A DNA stretch of 64,000 nucleotides, taken from contig NW_006763296.1 of NCBI RefSeq assembly GCF_000218685.1, forward strand, positions 1,756,907 through 1,820,906, read 5' to 3'. Position 1 is the first letter of the stretch; the number at the start of each line of letters is the position of its first letter. Below are positions 1 to 11,807 of the stretch, piece after piece. The notes under the pieces were generated by a model. The model made no database searches. It saw only the letters and a program-made list of their open reading frames with translations, and had not been told where the DNA came from. This DNA comes from Serpula lacrymans var. lacrymans S7.9 (taxonomy: Eukaryota > Basidiomycota > Agaricomycetes > Boletales > Serpulaceae). The position numbers were made by a program, and so were the translations under genes.

Positions 1-790
1 ACACCGAGTCAACAATCAAGGAACTCGAGAGCGTCACTGTTACTTTAGGAAAGGACCTACGTAAATTTTGAGATATAACTTGCACTGCATTCAGAACAAA
101 GGAGTTACCACGCGAAATCAATTCGCGTATGCGTAGAGCTAAGGGAAGCCGGATTCAAGGTCAAGCCGAAGTTACGCAATTGCAAACAGAGAATCCACAA
201 CAAGTAAAACAACCGCTACAGAAAAAATTCAACCTATCAACATACAAAATTCATGCTTTGGGTGACTATGTGCGATCAATTAGATTGTTCGGAACAACAG
301 ATTCTTATTCTACCCAGACTGTAAGTAATTCCAGTCTGCTCACCATTCCAAACCTCCTGATTTATATGTAGGGAGAACTAGCTCACCAAGAAGTCAAGCA
401 CTTTTATATGCGTACAAATAAGAAAAACGCTATTAAACAGATGACGCAGCATGAACAGAATTCAACACACTTTGCGTACAACCGGTCCAAAATGGCGAAT
501 CCTACTGCATTTGGAGCCAAGGCCCATATTCATCAACTTGAGCACGACAAAAATGATATCATATACCAGGCTGAAATAATACCAGAGATGCACCACCATA
601 TTTCAAGTTCGAAGAAGCATCCTCTCCATATCATTTCATGGATTCACTCGTTCCCCAGCAATGAACCCGCATTCACAGTAAGTAGAGATGCTTATTGTGG
701 TATCTATATTTATACGGCTAATTACATCACTTATGACAGAATTTCATACCAAAGCTTAGGGATCACCTGCTGACTTGCTTACTTGGTCTT
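1..790. other. No supportable gene; degenerate sequence left of an LTR
   Basis: Only two short open frames (129-371 and 408-773, plus strand) occur here. Neither has a recognisable motif, a convincing splice structure or a codon pattern like the real genes further right. The stretch directly adjoins an LTR-type repeat that starts at 791. I read it as decayed transposon or flanking DNA and assign no function. Confidence 0.5.
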
Positions 791-1488
791 TGTGAGGCAA
801 TGATAAACTATAACACAAACAAAACCTGTCTCCTTCTGCACTTGCAGGGAGTAAAGGGTTCGATGAGCTTGAGGTCAACAGACGCTAGTAAATATAGCGA
901 GTAGAGGACTTTGAGAGGTAAGCTTCAAAGGTTTTCGTTTGAGGAGTAAAGCGGGTAAATTCAGTAATAGAAAACTAAGGAGCCATACATGAATAGGTAA
1001 GGCTTTATATAGTGAACTGTTCGTTCCTCAGACCGAAAGGAGAATATACGAAAAGTGGTCTGAGGAATCAATCAACCAATAAGAAAAAGGGAGAGTAACT
1101 ATCGTACGACTTTTAACTTGATTAATCAGCAGGTGAGAGACTTGTACTAATAATAGAGGATTGTCACACGTGTTCAGGAACCGTATCCTCATAATGAGGT
1201 ACGATCCCGAATAAGGCGTTATTAGTATAACCAGACTTTACTGAGGCTTGGAGCTGGTTGGCGAGATGCCTACTACCAGTCCTTACTCTGTGTGCTGGCT
1301 GGCTGGGAGCGATACCCAGTCTCTGATCTGTGATATAAAATGGTAGTGATGGTTAAGAAAGCCTGTGAGGGCTATGAGAAGTAAAACGGCAAAGGATACC
1401 TCTAGCCCTAGAGCCAGAGGTGTAACGGGAAAAGCGTTCGAGAACCAAGACATAGCGAAGATAAGAAAATAATGAAATGGTCCTTACA
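791..1488 (+). repeat. LTR family B, copy 1 (likely solo LTR)
   Basis: This is a 698-bp repeat that begins TGTGAGGCAATGATAAACTA and ends in GGTCCTTACA, so it has the TG...CA ends of an LTR. It aligns along its whole length with 42805-43490, including the shared pieces around CACTTGCAGGGAGTAA and GGAGCTGGTTGG. The 5 bases on the two sides (GTCTT and AGTTC) do not match, so this copy has lost its target duplication or sits at a rearranged site. No coding sequence lies inside it. Confidence 0.8.
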
Positions 1489-2560
1489 AGTTCCATCTCC
1501 TGCAATTCCACGACCACCACCAACTGTTACGATAAAACAATTTTCGGACCTTCCCGTTATCTTTATTTCTCCGCTTTAACCTGGTAATTTAGCTTTCACA
1601 CATGGTGCCACGCGGCACTTCCCCTTTTGTCCAAACTCCTCTTTCTCGTGCCGTGTTGCCTTTCTTCTTAATATAGACACAACTCTCTCACATAGTGGAG
1701 CTGGCCATGCGGGCTAGGCCCCATGACATCATCAGCCACTGTCTCTATCAACTGTATAGTACACATGTACAAATAACCCTGTAGTAGTATATATACCCCA
1801 ATAGATCCAGGAGACTGCTCAGCGAGTCCTCCTGTTGTTAACCAACAAACTCTCTGCAGCCTAAGGGGTAACCACTCCCTCATCATCTTCCTTATAGTGT
1901 ATTTCTGTGTGCGCCAGAGTAACTAACTCTTGGTTGTTACACCAACATCCAGGAGCCAGCTAGCAAAGGCTTCACTTTCTGGAGTACGGTCCAGGCACAT
2001 ATTCTGTGTGAGATAGCAGATATGGATATTTGTCCACAGTTGTGACCTTCTAAGAAAGGCAGAAATAATGCATTGCCTTGACCCTCTTGGAACAACAGGT
2101 GTTGTTTGGTGGAAGTCCCCTCCAAAGACCATTATAATGCCTCCAAATGGAAGTTGATTATCCAAAATGTCCCGCAATGCAGATCTAATGCTTTAATCCC
2201 ATGACAGTGTTGCATTGGCGCTTCATCCCAGACAATAACTCCGGTATGTCTCAATACCTCATGGAGGTCAGAGTTTTTTGGAATCCTGCATGTGGATGTT
2301 TCATGTACAGGAATAGGCATTCAATCTCAGAGGATGCTACACATAGAGCAACATTATGATTATCTCTTGCTCAAGCAGCAGTGGCAACTGTATTACAGAG
2401 ATATGTTTTTCCCTTACCCTTACCTTCAGCACTGTGAATAAAGCAAGTAATTCCCCAATTATGATAGATTGACTGTATGATGGTATCAAAAGCATTCCGT
2501 TGCTCTTGACTGAGCTACTCCATACTATCTTTAGAGTAATAATAATACAGTAAAGTGATC
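1489..2560 (-). pseudogene. Helitron-type Pif1-like DNA helicase fragment, broken
   Basis: Read on the minus strand, this region encodes part of a Pif1-family helicase of the kind carried by Helitrons. The pieces in order are an AEQ/QEQR-like start, a Walker A stretch (GKGKGKTYLC, near 2430-2410), the Walker B region VIVWDEAPMQH (near 2250-2215), then GGDFHQTTPVV (near 2120-2090) and the SQLWTN...LTQNMCLDR segment (near 2035-1985). Frame changes and an in-frame stop after the Walker A helix show that it is not functional. A family-A solo LTR (1525-1941) is inserted after the LLDVG residues, and an LTR of family B replaces the downstream end. The Rep/HUH part of a Helitron is not visible. The family call is firm; whether it came from a Helitron or another Pif1 paralogue is inferred. 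Confidence 0.75.
1525..1941. repeat. LTR family A, copy 1 (solo LTR with TSD CCAAC)
   Basis: This 417-bp repeat has ends TGTTACGATAA and GGTTGTTACA. It is flanked by the perfect direct repeat CCAAC at 1520-1524 and 1942-1946. The same sequence recurs four more times in the window, at 29374, 35698, 38817 and 45955, in either orientation. A lone LTR with an intact 5-bp target duplication and no internal domain is the product of LTR-LTR recombination. It is inserted in the Pif1 helicase remnant. Confidence 0.92.
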
Positions 2561-2963
2561 AAATTTTATTTAGTCAGAAGTCAGTGAACTTTGTGCTGTC
2601 TGTCCTTATAACCGTGAGAATTTTCAATGTGGCTGCAATTTTCACTGCACTCGTTACTACTGCACTACCTTCCCTCTGCTAACCGAAAACCACGCGAGCG
2701 AAACTAAGCGAAAAAACGTGCTCCCACGTGTGCCGCTCGCGACTTTTGGGACCACCGTCCCCTTCGTCATAGATTATAGATCGTGCGGTACAAGCGTTGT
2801 TAGTTCCTTGTCTGTACACGTTCTCAAGGTCTTTTTGTTATTGAACATCTTGTCTTCAGTAGATCCAGCTATATCAAAGTACGAAGTACGACCAGCATCG
2901 AACCCGAAACATTGAAAGTACATACTACTACAACCACAAAATCACAACATTTACAACATCACG

Positions 2964-4528
2964 ATGAAGATAAAGCAGCTCGAAGAGGAACCTGATGTCG
3001 GTGAGGGTGAGGTGCGCAAGACAAGTTTTCTCCAACTAGGATACCCACTTATGCCATGTTTCCTCAACGAAACTACACTATTAGGAGCCTTCTTTGACAC
3101 ACCGCGATGATGATGCCAGCAGTGATGTATGGGAGGACATCAAAGACCCTCTTTCATCCTCTGAGCGAGGTCCACCCAGTGCCGCAAGTTCTTTACGCTC
3201 TAATCCCAGTCGTAGAAGGAGGCCAGGAGCCAAGACAGTCTTCGTTGCAGATACATCTCGGCGAGCACGTCCCATTCAACCCACTAGAAACAAAAAGGTC
3301 AAAGAGCCTATTGTTGAACAAGAACAGCTGAATGAAGCGCTGGCAGCTGGAGCCAAATGTACTATGTATTACGTGCGTGATGTTATAGGAACTGCCATTA
3401 GGCTTTTGCGAAGACCCCTATCTTGGATACTGTTCCTCTATTTACTCGGTTTGCTCTTCTCTCGTCTCTCGAACACTCTGCGAAACGCGTTTTCACCTCT
3501 GTGCATACTACCTGGGATGTCCTCGACTGCTCTCTGTAGGCCGATGGACTACCCTGATGGACATTCAAATGCACGGTGGGCGGACTTCCCTCAAATGATG
3601 AACGTGCAGAGCTCGACTTTTGAGCAACTGTTGGATGAGTCTGCCGGTGGATCTGCTTTATCCCTAGAAGTGAAAAAGGCTGAATTGGCGACTGTGGATC
3701 TGGCTACCGCAGTTCGCTACAGTGACTTGAAATGCCACGACATACTAGCAGATTCGTTATCGGCATTCGTACAGAATGCAAAGAGGACAGCTCGTGGTCT
3801 CACAAGACTGAACTCTAAAGTTGGTGGTGCCGTAGATGAGTACGTTATCTATCAGGCTACCCTTGAATATTGGCTTACGTGGAGCATAACTTTCAACCAG
3901 CATAATGGCTATCAATGGCTATGCGTTACGCACGATCCAAGATACACAAGCTAATGCTCCATCACCATACTCTCTCAGAGCACTTATTCCTATTCGCTTT
4001 GGTCCAGGGACACAGGAGGTTATCTTAGAAGTATTTACCGATGCGATGGAGACTCTCTCTCGCACTATCGCCCGCCTTATCGTTGAAGCCGAAGTCTCCT
4101 TGATCCATCTCAACGAGCTTCAAGAGAGCCTGCACACGATACATGAGATTGTCTCACGGGAAGATGCTTCAATAACCGCCGCGCAGTCCGATCTTCTCGC
4201 TGAGCTATGGACGAGGCTTGGGGGGAATAGGCGGGCATTGCGGGGGATGGACGATCGTCTGTCGCTACTGAAGGACTTAGGAAGCTACCGCCAGAAAGCG
4301 CTGGCACATGTTGTGGCTGCGCTGCAGACTCTTCATTCGATGAGTGAGGACATGGAGGATTTACGAGAGAGGGTGGCCGCTCCGGAGATCGTTGGGGGCC
4401 GAATTCCGCTTGACGTACATATCGGAAGCATCCAGAGTGGGTTGGAGCGCTTGAGGGAAGGGAGAATCAAAGCAAAGGAAAGAGAAGAGAAAACCGTGAG
4501 GAGAGTACTTGGTATCGGTTCCGATTGA
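2964..4528 (+). CDS. Hypothetical protein with one membrane segment and a helical C-terminal half
   Basis: Three exons, 2964-3011, 3085-3839 and 3901-4528, join in frame to give 476 aa. I chose the ATG at 2964 because it is the first ATG whose exon reaches a GT donor (3012) in phase with the long second exon. The N-terminal 75 residues are acidic then Arg/Ser-rich and look disordered. One hydrophobic stretch (LSWILFLYLLGLL) lies near residue 130. The C-terminal third is rich in Leu, Glu and Arg with long predicted helices and may form coiled coils. There is no signal peptide at the extreme N-terminus, so a single-pass or tail-proximal membrane protein is the best structural guess. I do not recognise the family. 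The reading frame is intact and the introns are normal, so it looks like a real host gene. Confidence 0.75.
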
Positions 4529-6162
4529 GTTTTGAGAAACAAGAAGTATTTATAGGCGTGAGTGCTACATCACTTTTAACACACGAATGTCTCTACAACT
4601 TGCTATGCGTAAATTCCATCTTTGGTTTATCTGTCATCTACGCTCAGGACCCGTGTTATGGCATTTCCATGAATGAAAGTGCGATTCCCTGGGGTGCAAG
4701 CTGTCACTTGCCATGCTCACCAATCTTTCGTTCCGGAGCCAGCGGGACAGTGCTAGTGCTACTCACGCCAATGTCACAGGCCTCATTGCTATTTTTCGCA
4801 CCAAACAAGCTTTGTAAAAGGTGAAGGATCATATGCTGACCTGCGCAGCAAAATGAGGGTGGACTTTGATTGCGTCACAACGGAGGACTATTTCGTGTGG
4901 AGTGGATCGTTCCCTTCGAGACAGCATTGCAGCAACCGTCAAACGATACGGTTCGGTTCGGGGCTAGGTCCCTTGGTCTGGGGTAAGTGAACGGTTACTT
5001 TTGATGATACAATACTTTATCTTTGCAATTGCAGCATCCCATCAAAGTCAGCGGTGCCGCGTTTTAGTACGCTCAGCGTAAGCGTTATAAATATGAGTTC
5101 AGGAGAGGTCTCAGGAACTTTGCATTTCGAACTCCATACAGCGCCGACGCCGTTAAATGTAAATTGAAGGGACATCAAAACGTCAGGAGGGCTGCAGAGG
5201 GCTAGAATAAACCCGACATTACTCCCGATTTTATGTAGTCACGGTGTAAAGTGTTGCCAATCAGGATGATCGTTAGAAAAAATGAGAGGGGCTGGCAGAA
5301 ATGGGATTCGGGGTGGTCGCTGTGCGAGGAAGAGATTGGAAATGTACAACAGAATGGTAGCGTGACCCTTGCGGTCGAAAAATCAAAGATAGGGTCGCCA
5401 TTTGATATCTGTGCGGTGTAAAAATTATCTGAGATATGGGGTGTAGATACAAAGTGGAAGTTTGTGAAGAGAGCAGACGATGTTCTACATTGTAGTGTTG
5501 TTCAAGCGAATAAGTACTATGAGTATCAGTGCTGCAACAATAGCTTGGACTGAGTTCACGGTGGCGTGGGGTTGGCTCGGTTTGGTTCAGAGTGGCATCT
5601 TATTGTTCCTGGATATAAGGAGTAGCACATGGACTCGGTAATCAACAATTAGCGCTACAATTACAGGCAATGCTATTAGATATCCTTAACAAAAGCATAC
5701 TCAGCCCCTCTGCATGTTTCTCTTTCCCCCCATCTAGCTCTGATTCGTTCTATACTTATTTCTTATCCCTCACTTTTCCAACACAGGTTCACTGGCGCCG
5801 GTGCATTGGCCATCACCGTCACGGTACACAGCACCCCAGTCTCATCCGGTACACAACCCGATAGCAATCTACACTTGTCCATGTGCTTATGTTTTTCCAT
5901 TTTAGTGGTCCTTCTCTCCAGTCTATCGTCGTTCATCGTGGACGAGGCTCGAATTTAAAGCCAAACACCAGTGTGTACCCCGTGCGGAGCTAGCGTCTTG
6001 GTCTTGTCTCACCTCGACTCTAACACGTTTAACAAAACGTAAGACAAGTATGTCGCTTCTTCGTCTCTCGTCTCTTCGTACTTATCTTCTTATCGTTGTG
6101 CTACCAGTAACTCCCTCAGAACACGACGAGACTCCTCATAACGTCGCGAGTGTTCACGCGCG
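4529..6162. other. Intergenic, no gene seen
   Basis: This 1.6 kb separates the hypothetical gene from the PX-PB1 gene. Short open frames at 4525-4824 and 5670-5864 show no motifs. The last few hundred bases before 6163 are pyrimidine-rich on the plus strand, as is common in basidiomycete promoters. I see no repeats or RNA gene. Confidence 0.5.
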
Positions 6163-8471
6163 ATGGAATTCCCAGTGAGCTCTCCTATACTTACTATGTG
6201 AACAGCTCTCACTGACTCTGAATTCGCACCTTAGACTGGCCCAGGTGCTCTTGGTGGCCCAATTTCTCCAGATGTGAGCCTTATCCACTGTACCACTATA
6301 TCGTGGACACATCATAACATAATTGTTGTTGCAGGCTTGGAAAAGAGCCGTCTATCGCAGCCCTCCTCGTGTTTTTAATGTTGAGGTATTAACGCCAGAA
6401 AAACAAGGTACAATATACCCCCATTCGTCGTTTCCCCGCTCTTACAGTTTCCATAGGTGGTAGCTATAGCTATGGTTTCAGAATATGCCCTATCAAAGAG
6501 GATAATGTCTCGCTCTCTTCGTCCGCTGGTTCTACCTCATCAAAGGGTTCTCATATCGAGTACGAAATTTGGAGGCGTTGGGAAGACTGTTTGTGGTTCC
6601 AAGAAACGCTAGAGTGCGAATATGCGCGCACTTCGCGTGAAAAACGCACCCGTCTAGCTGCGGGCAAAGGCGTTAAAAAGGACGGCGTTTATATACAAAG
6701 CGACCAAGCAGCGTCATTCGAATCGTTACCTCCAGGTCCAGATCCAAACTCCATAGCACTGGACATCCATGACTGCATCCCGAAGCTTACGAAGAAGGGT
6801 ACACTTTTCCGGGCCAGTCAAGCCACCATTGAACAGCGGCATAGAGAACTTCAGGCCATGGTCAATGTGATATTTCAAGAAGACGTGCCAATGTTAATCA
6901 AGGAACTAAGAACGACGCGCACGTTCACTGATTTCTTTGGCTTTTGGAGAAGAGATCACGATCTGGCTATGAAGAGACAAAAAGGCACCCGCGAGAAACC
7001 ACGCAATTCTGTGTCAAGCAGCGTATTCTCTTCGTATTTCGCAGCATCGTCTCCTGCTCTGTCGGATGTTCCACCAGTGCCGCGCATTCCTACCTCTCCG
7101 TTAGCTGACAACCGCGCATCTGTTAATTCAGACTCTTCCTCATCTGAAATGTCTTCGTCGAAAGGCTCGCGCTCCAATTCATCGACTTCGTTATTGACAC
7201 CCCCTCATCAATCAACTCGGCAGCCAGTCATTGTTCCGCAGGACGTCCCCCTCATGTTCGGATACAATCCACAGTTCTCTGATCTTCATAACAATGACAG
7301 ACCGACATCCATGCTGGAATCTCTCCCAGAGGATCGTGAGCTTTTGTCTCCCGGCGCAAAAGCTTCAGGGCAAGAAGAGGATGCAAACCGACCTCCCCTG
7401 AGGAGACGGAAGAGTTCCGCCGCAAGCGAAATTAACCGGAACTGCCGTATCTTCATAACTGGCCCGAACAACTTGAACGAAACGGACGAGCTTTTAGCCT
7501 TAAGTAGTAAGTCCTCTTTTTTTGCAATTGTTCCAGTACATGTACTTACGGCTTTGACAGCTGCGAACCAACCTGTAAGGCACTCTTGGCAGACCACGTC
7601 TTCCGCTTCGTCGATACGTCCCTCCGTTTATTTTGCAGACCTTGATGTAGACCTGGCATTACCAAGTCCGTCAGCCCCAGAATTCAAGCACCGACCGAGG
7701 GCGTCGATGGCGAGCATGGCGTCCTTCATGACAGATAACTCAGCAGATGCCGTTCTTCCACGTTCCCAGTTTGCAGACCTCCGACGCTCGCTATCCTCAG
7801 GGTCTCGTCGCCCCCACCCCGACTCGCTCACCAAGGACGAGCAGTGGGACGAGGACGAGCGATGGAACGAGGACGTTCTCGATGCTTACTTTTATGGCAT
7901 GGCTTTCGACCAAGCGCGAGCTTCGAGGCCTGAGACCATCGCGATATCGACAGATTCCATACGTCCGCACTCCCCTGCACGCTCTGAGACTCCCATCGGC
8001 GAACCGTCATCTTCCACTGCGACATCCAGCTCTGAACACTTCTCCAATCCCGACAACGGCTACGCGTTCTCCCCGAAACGTTCTTCCATCGCCACGTCTA
8101 TCTCGAGCGATTCTGCGACATCCTACCAGGACGGGACGATCTCGATCAAGGCGATGCACAATAACAGTATTATAGTGTTGCGTACTCCCCGTACTTTGTC
8201 TTTTGATGAAGTACGCCAGAAAATCTACGCTAAATTTGTGGGTCAGGAAGGAGCCCCTCTATCTGAATCCTTCGCGGTAGCGCATTTAGTGACGCCTGAT
8301 AAACCAAAGGCTGTAGCGGGACGCACCCGATCAAACTCCTTGTCTGCTATCGGGAGCGCAGATCAGGCTCAGCTCGATTTCATATCTTCACAGGAAGAAT
8401 GGGACCAAGTCGTGGCTTCCAACATCAAGAACAAAATATTACTTCGCGTTATAGGCACCAAAGGCTCATAG
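6163..8471 (+). CDS. PX and PB1 domain protein
   Basis: Five exons, 6163-6174, 6235-6273, 6334/5-6407, 6448-7506 and 7561-8471, join in frame to about 697 aa. The first coding exon is only 12 nt. The N-terminal 20-150 residues form a PX-like fold: the strand RVFNVEVLTPEKQ, then YGFRICP, then the conserved YEIWRRWEDCLWFQETLE segment. PX domains bind phosphoinositides at endosomal or plasma membrane. The middle 300 residues are Ser/Pro-rich and probably disordered. The last 110 residues resemble a PB1 domain (ISIKAMHNNSIIVLR near the start, then FDEVRQKIYAKF and an acidic patch), a heterodimerisation module. PX plus PB1 recalls Bem1/Scd2 polarity scaffolds, but no SH3 domain is visible, so it is not a plain Bem1 orthologue. 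The fourth intron (7507-7560) is 54 nt and leaves the frame open if retained. Confidence 0.78.
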
Positions 8472-8779
8472 GAGGCTCGTGCACGAACTGTTTTAACATT
8501 ATTGCTTTCGTTCCTTTCATCAATTTTTTTTTCGGTTTCATTCTACATTACTGTACGACGCTCTTTATCTTCGTATTCGAGTTGGTGCTGTATGCTTTAG
8601 CGTTGTCACTGATGTTGCGATATGTATTGTCGTGTGTTCTTGTAGATTTATTCGTTCTTGGTCTTCACCTGCCCATCTTGCCTTGTATTAGATAGCATTC
8701 AATATAACCATCATGACTATACACTGGTACTCTGATTGGGTGTAAGCCAGTTGGATACGCAGAATGACAAAGATAACGG
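8472..8779. other. Short convergent intergenic region
   Basis: About 300 bp lies between the stop codons of two convergent genes. It is T-rich on the plus strand and holds no open frame with recognisable content. It must contain the 3' UTRs and poly(A) sites of both neighbours. Confidence 0.5.
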
Positions 8780-10886
8780 CTATGCATTCACATTTATCCG
8801 AGGTGAAGCTGACTCGATAGGTATTTTTGAGGCACCCGCGGGAGGTGCCCCTATTGGTAAAGGTGTATACGACCAATCTGGTATCACGTTCTTCAGTGTG
8901 GGCTCTTCTGCTGCAGAAGCTGCAGCATCATCGTCATCATTACCACGATTTGCCTCAGCCTCATCCCATTTCTCTCGTGCCACCTCAACACCCCCCGTCT
9001 TGAGCGACCTGGGAAAACATCACACCATATCAGTCATTGATTATCAAGTCAAACATAAACATCTATGTGAACTCACCCAGCTAACGAACCTCCCACCCAC
9101 GCTAAAGTGGCCGGAGAGAATGAAGGAGCTTTTCCCGCGTTTGCTACGGCTCGAGAAGAAGTGGCTGGAGGCGGTGCGGGATTGTTTAAGATAGCAAAAT
9201 GGGAAGTGAGTGGTCGAAGGGGAGCATATCGGTCATAAGGGGGTGGAGCTGGTTTGTCCGGGCGGACTGGCTGCCTAGTCGATCCGGGCGGAGGCTCAAT
9301 GGCCCGTAAAAGCTCAGCATGTAGCCTTGGAATGAAACCGGGCAGCATCGGTGTACCGCCCACGATGAGAATAGAGCATGCCATTGTCTTTCTAAGATCT
9401 ACCGGAACCTATTGTTTGTATCATCGAAGTGATCAGTGGGAGATTCAATGATTAAACGGGAACGTGACAAACTTTAAGAAGAGCCTCCAAGATAACTTCA
9501 GCGACGCTACTTTCGTCGACGTCACCACCTTCAAACAGCACTTCGGCTGCGCGTTCACGGATCCAGCCGGGTATTATAAGTGTTCCTCGGACAGTGCCTG
9601 CCTGTTGCGAGATCGGCGGTACGACTCGCATGTGTATATCTGTCGCTGTAGAATGTCGCGTATACATACTAGCCAGAGCTTGCAAGTAATTCTGCCCGCG
9701 ACCTGTGTCTGCACTAGAGAGCTGAGAATGCGAAACAATCGAAAATTCTGAGGATGCAGCTTGCGAAGAGATGTTACTTTCAGGTCCAACTGATCCACGG
9801 GAAAACTCTGATTCAGACATCGTGGTATCGCTTGGTGGGACGTCCAGCTCGATCATATAGTCATCGCCTGATGGCGATGATACTCGCATATCGTTGTCGC
9901 TGTCGAGAGCCTGGCTCACAAAGCAACACCTGGTTTTGATTTCCTCCACGACCGCATCAGTTAAAACTTCTTGAGGTACACGAGTAGCACGATTAGCAGC
10001 GGGTATATTGGCAGCAGCGCTAAGTGAGGTGGGTGGGAGATACGTGCCAAAGAGAAGTAAGAGCGAGCGTAGGTGAGATGTTAGGCGATCTCCTGCCAAA
10101 GGAGTTGTACGAATTTGAGGGAAAAGTGGTCTCGATGCGAAAATCTATTGTCGCGGATTGCGTTGGACTAGAAGTGAGAAAAATAAAAAATATATAGCTT
10201 ACTGGTAGTGCAGTAGACTCCAGATGCCCACAATCTAGGACGAGTCCTGTTATTCTCCCAACAGCTAGTAGAGATAAAAGGGGATTTGAAGCGAATGATA
10301 TTGATGGCACCTTTGAGAGGGCAATTAAAGTTGATAATCAAATACAAAGCAAGCTGAACATACTTGCAAATTGTTGAAGAGTATTCGTGCGATCATATGT
10401 TTGATGTAAATTGGTAGAAATGGGTGTTCTACCAGAATAACTTTACGCGATTTGGGGTCTGTCAATAGTGAGCTTGCGTGAAACCTGTAAATTTCGGCTG
10501 TGGACAAAAGTGCAAGAGACTTACTGATGGAACACCGACCGCAAACATCTCTCTAGATTTATTGCTAGCATATTTTCCCGTTCAGCTCTTTCTATCGGGT
10601 CTGTGGCACGGCTGAGATCCCAGAGAGAGGTAGAAGTGTTTGGTTCGCCATAGAATACATCTCTCGGTTTACCTTCGCCACTAAAGCCAACTTTCCATAT
10701 ACGAGATCCTGGATCGATAACGACACGATCCTCTGTACCATAAAGTGAATGTCTCCGTGTTGTTGTGTAATGGGGAGAAGCCTGTAGAACATGCGAGCCG
10801 GCTACTCGAGTGGTTGTGGGCGTTGCATAAGGCGTCGATGAGCTGGCGGATGCCTTTCCCCTTGGTGTTGTCATAATAGAGGACAT
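8780..10886 (-). CDS. Actin-related protein, Arp10-like (dynactin pointed-end subunit)
   Basis: Six exons on the minus strand (10886-10525, 10484-10364, 10310-10203, 10144-9473, 9408-9077, 9008-8780) join in frame to 607 aa. The N-terminal 45 residues are low-complexity. An actin-type nucleotide site follows, starting VVIDPGSRIWKVGFSGEGKPR, with later actin-fold segments LVLDCGHLEST (phosphate-2 loop region), IFASRPLFPQIRTTPLAG and SILIVGGTPMLPGF (adenosine loop). The divergent P-loop (IDPGSRIWKVGFSGE) and SGE-x-PR-x-VF string are characteristic of Arp10/Arp11 of dynactin, which caps the pointed end of the Arp1 filament and helps dynein attach to cargo. A roughly 130-residue acidic Ser-rich insertion in exon 4 is unusual compared with animal Arp10. 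Assignment to actin-related proteins is firm; the Arp10 subtype is likely. Confidence 0.82.
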
Positions 10887-11093
10887 TCATGCAATGCAGA
10901 TGCGAAAGGAACGTTAACCAGAGCTTGATTGAATTCAAGACTTCCACTGGCGTAGCTTTGAGCAAAAGATAAAAGGGACCAAATGCAGACTGATTTCGTG
11001 CTCACGTGACATTCGCGTCACGACTTTTCAGCTGTGACAGTGATACACTTCAGATTTCGTAACTATAACCAGCTAACTCAACCTCTGTAAATG

Positions 11094-11732
11094 CTACATT
11101 CTCCGCCGTTTGTATGTATCTGGACCACTCGGAGCCTTGTGCTTTTCGCAACCATTGTCTGCGCCATCTTCAAAGCAGCACGTCCACTGGAATCTCTGGG
11201 GATCCCGTCCAACCTGAGTGTCTTTCTTCAAATATAGTATCCCTTTGGAACGCTTGGGCATATATCCAGTTACAGTTCTTGCATGTCTCAAAACGAGACA
11301 GCACTTCGCACACTTCAGTACGCTTCTCCACGACAAGCTCACACATCAATGCTTCCTCAACAACTTTATTCTTGTCTACCCAAGTTGCCAGAATCTCCCG
11401 TAGCCTGGCTCCAGAGACGCTAGCAATGGCTTTGCACAACTTTTTTCTTGAAATTCATTGAGAGGGGCTATCTCCCACCCCTCAATGTCTTCCGTATCAG
11501 GTTCCGAGTCGCTGTCTGTCGCGCACAATATCGAGCTGCCGAATGCAATGAGAACCAAATCTGCCAGGACCTCCCGTAGCTTGATTTCTGAGACGCTAGC
11601 AATGAGTGAGAGTAATTTTTTTCGCGATTTTTTATTGACAGTGGCTGGCTGCCAACCTTCATCGTCTGAATCTTTAGAATCGAATTCAGATCCTGGCGAG
11701 CACACTATTTCTTTGCCTTTGCTGGTTTCCAT
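11094..11732 (-). pseudogene. Small cysteine-rich protein gene with frameshifts
   Basis: A minus-strand frame opens at 11732 with an acidic N-terminus. It holds two related helices, LIASVSEIKLREVLADLV and AIASVSGARLREILATWVD, i.e. an internal duplication of about 20 residues. The second helix is only reached by a one-base frame change at an A-run near 11445. A second frame change near 11195 is needed to join a C-x2-C...H-S-G half to a W-T-C-C...G-C...H-K half, which together look like a single zinc-binding fold. Either these are frameshifts in a decayed gene, or small introns I could not place. I do not recognise the family; a fungal C-x2-C/WxCC zinc module is the only functional hint. Confidence 0.5.
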
Positions 11733-11807
11733 GAGACTCTTAGGCTCTGTGGTGTTTATGTGGTGTGGTACAGGTTACATAGTGTTCAGAACCTCTATGT
11801 TCTCATA

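Noticed and set aside
7286..8025. Minus-strand and alternative plus-strand frames over the PX-PB1 gene
   Set aside because: They overlap the intact coding frame and have no domain content.
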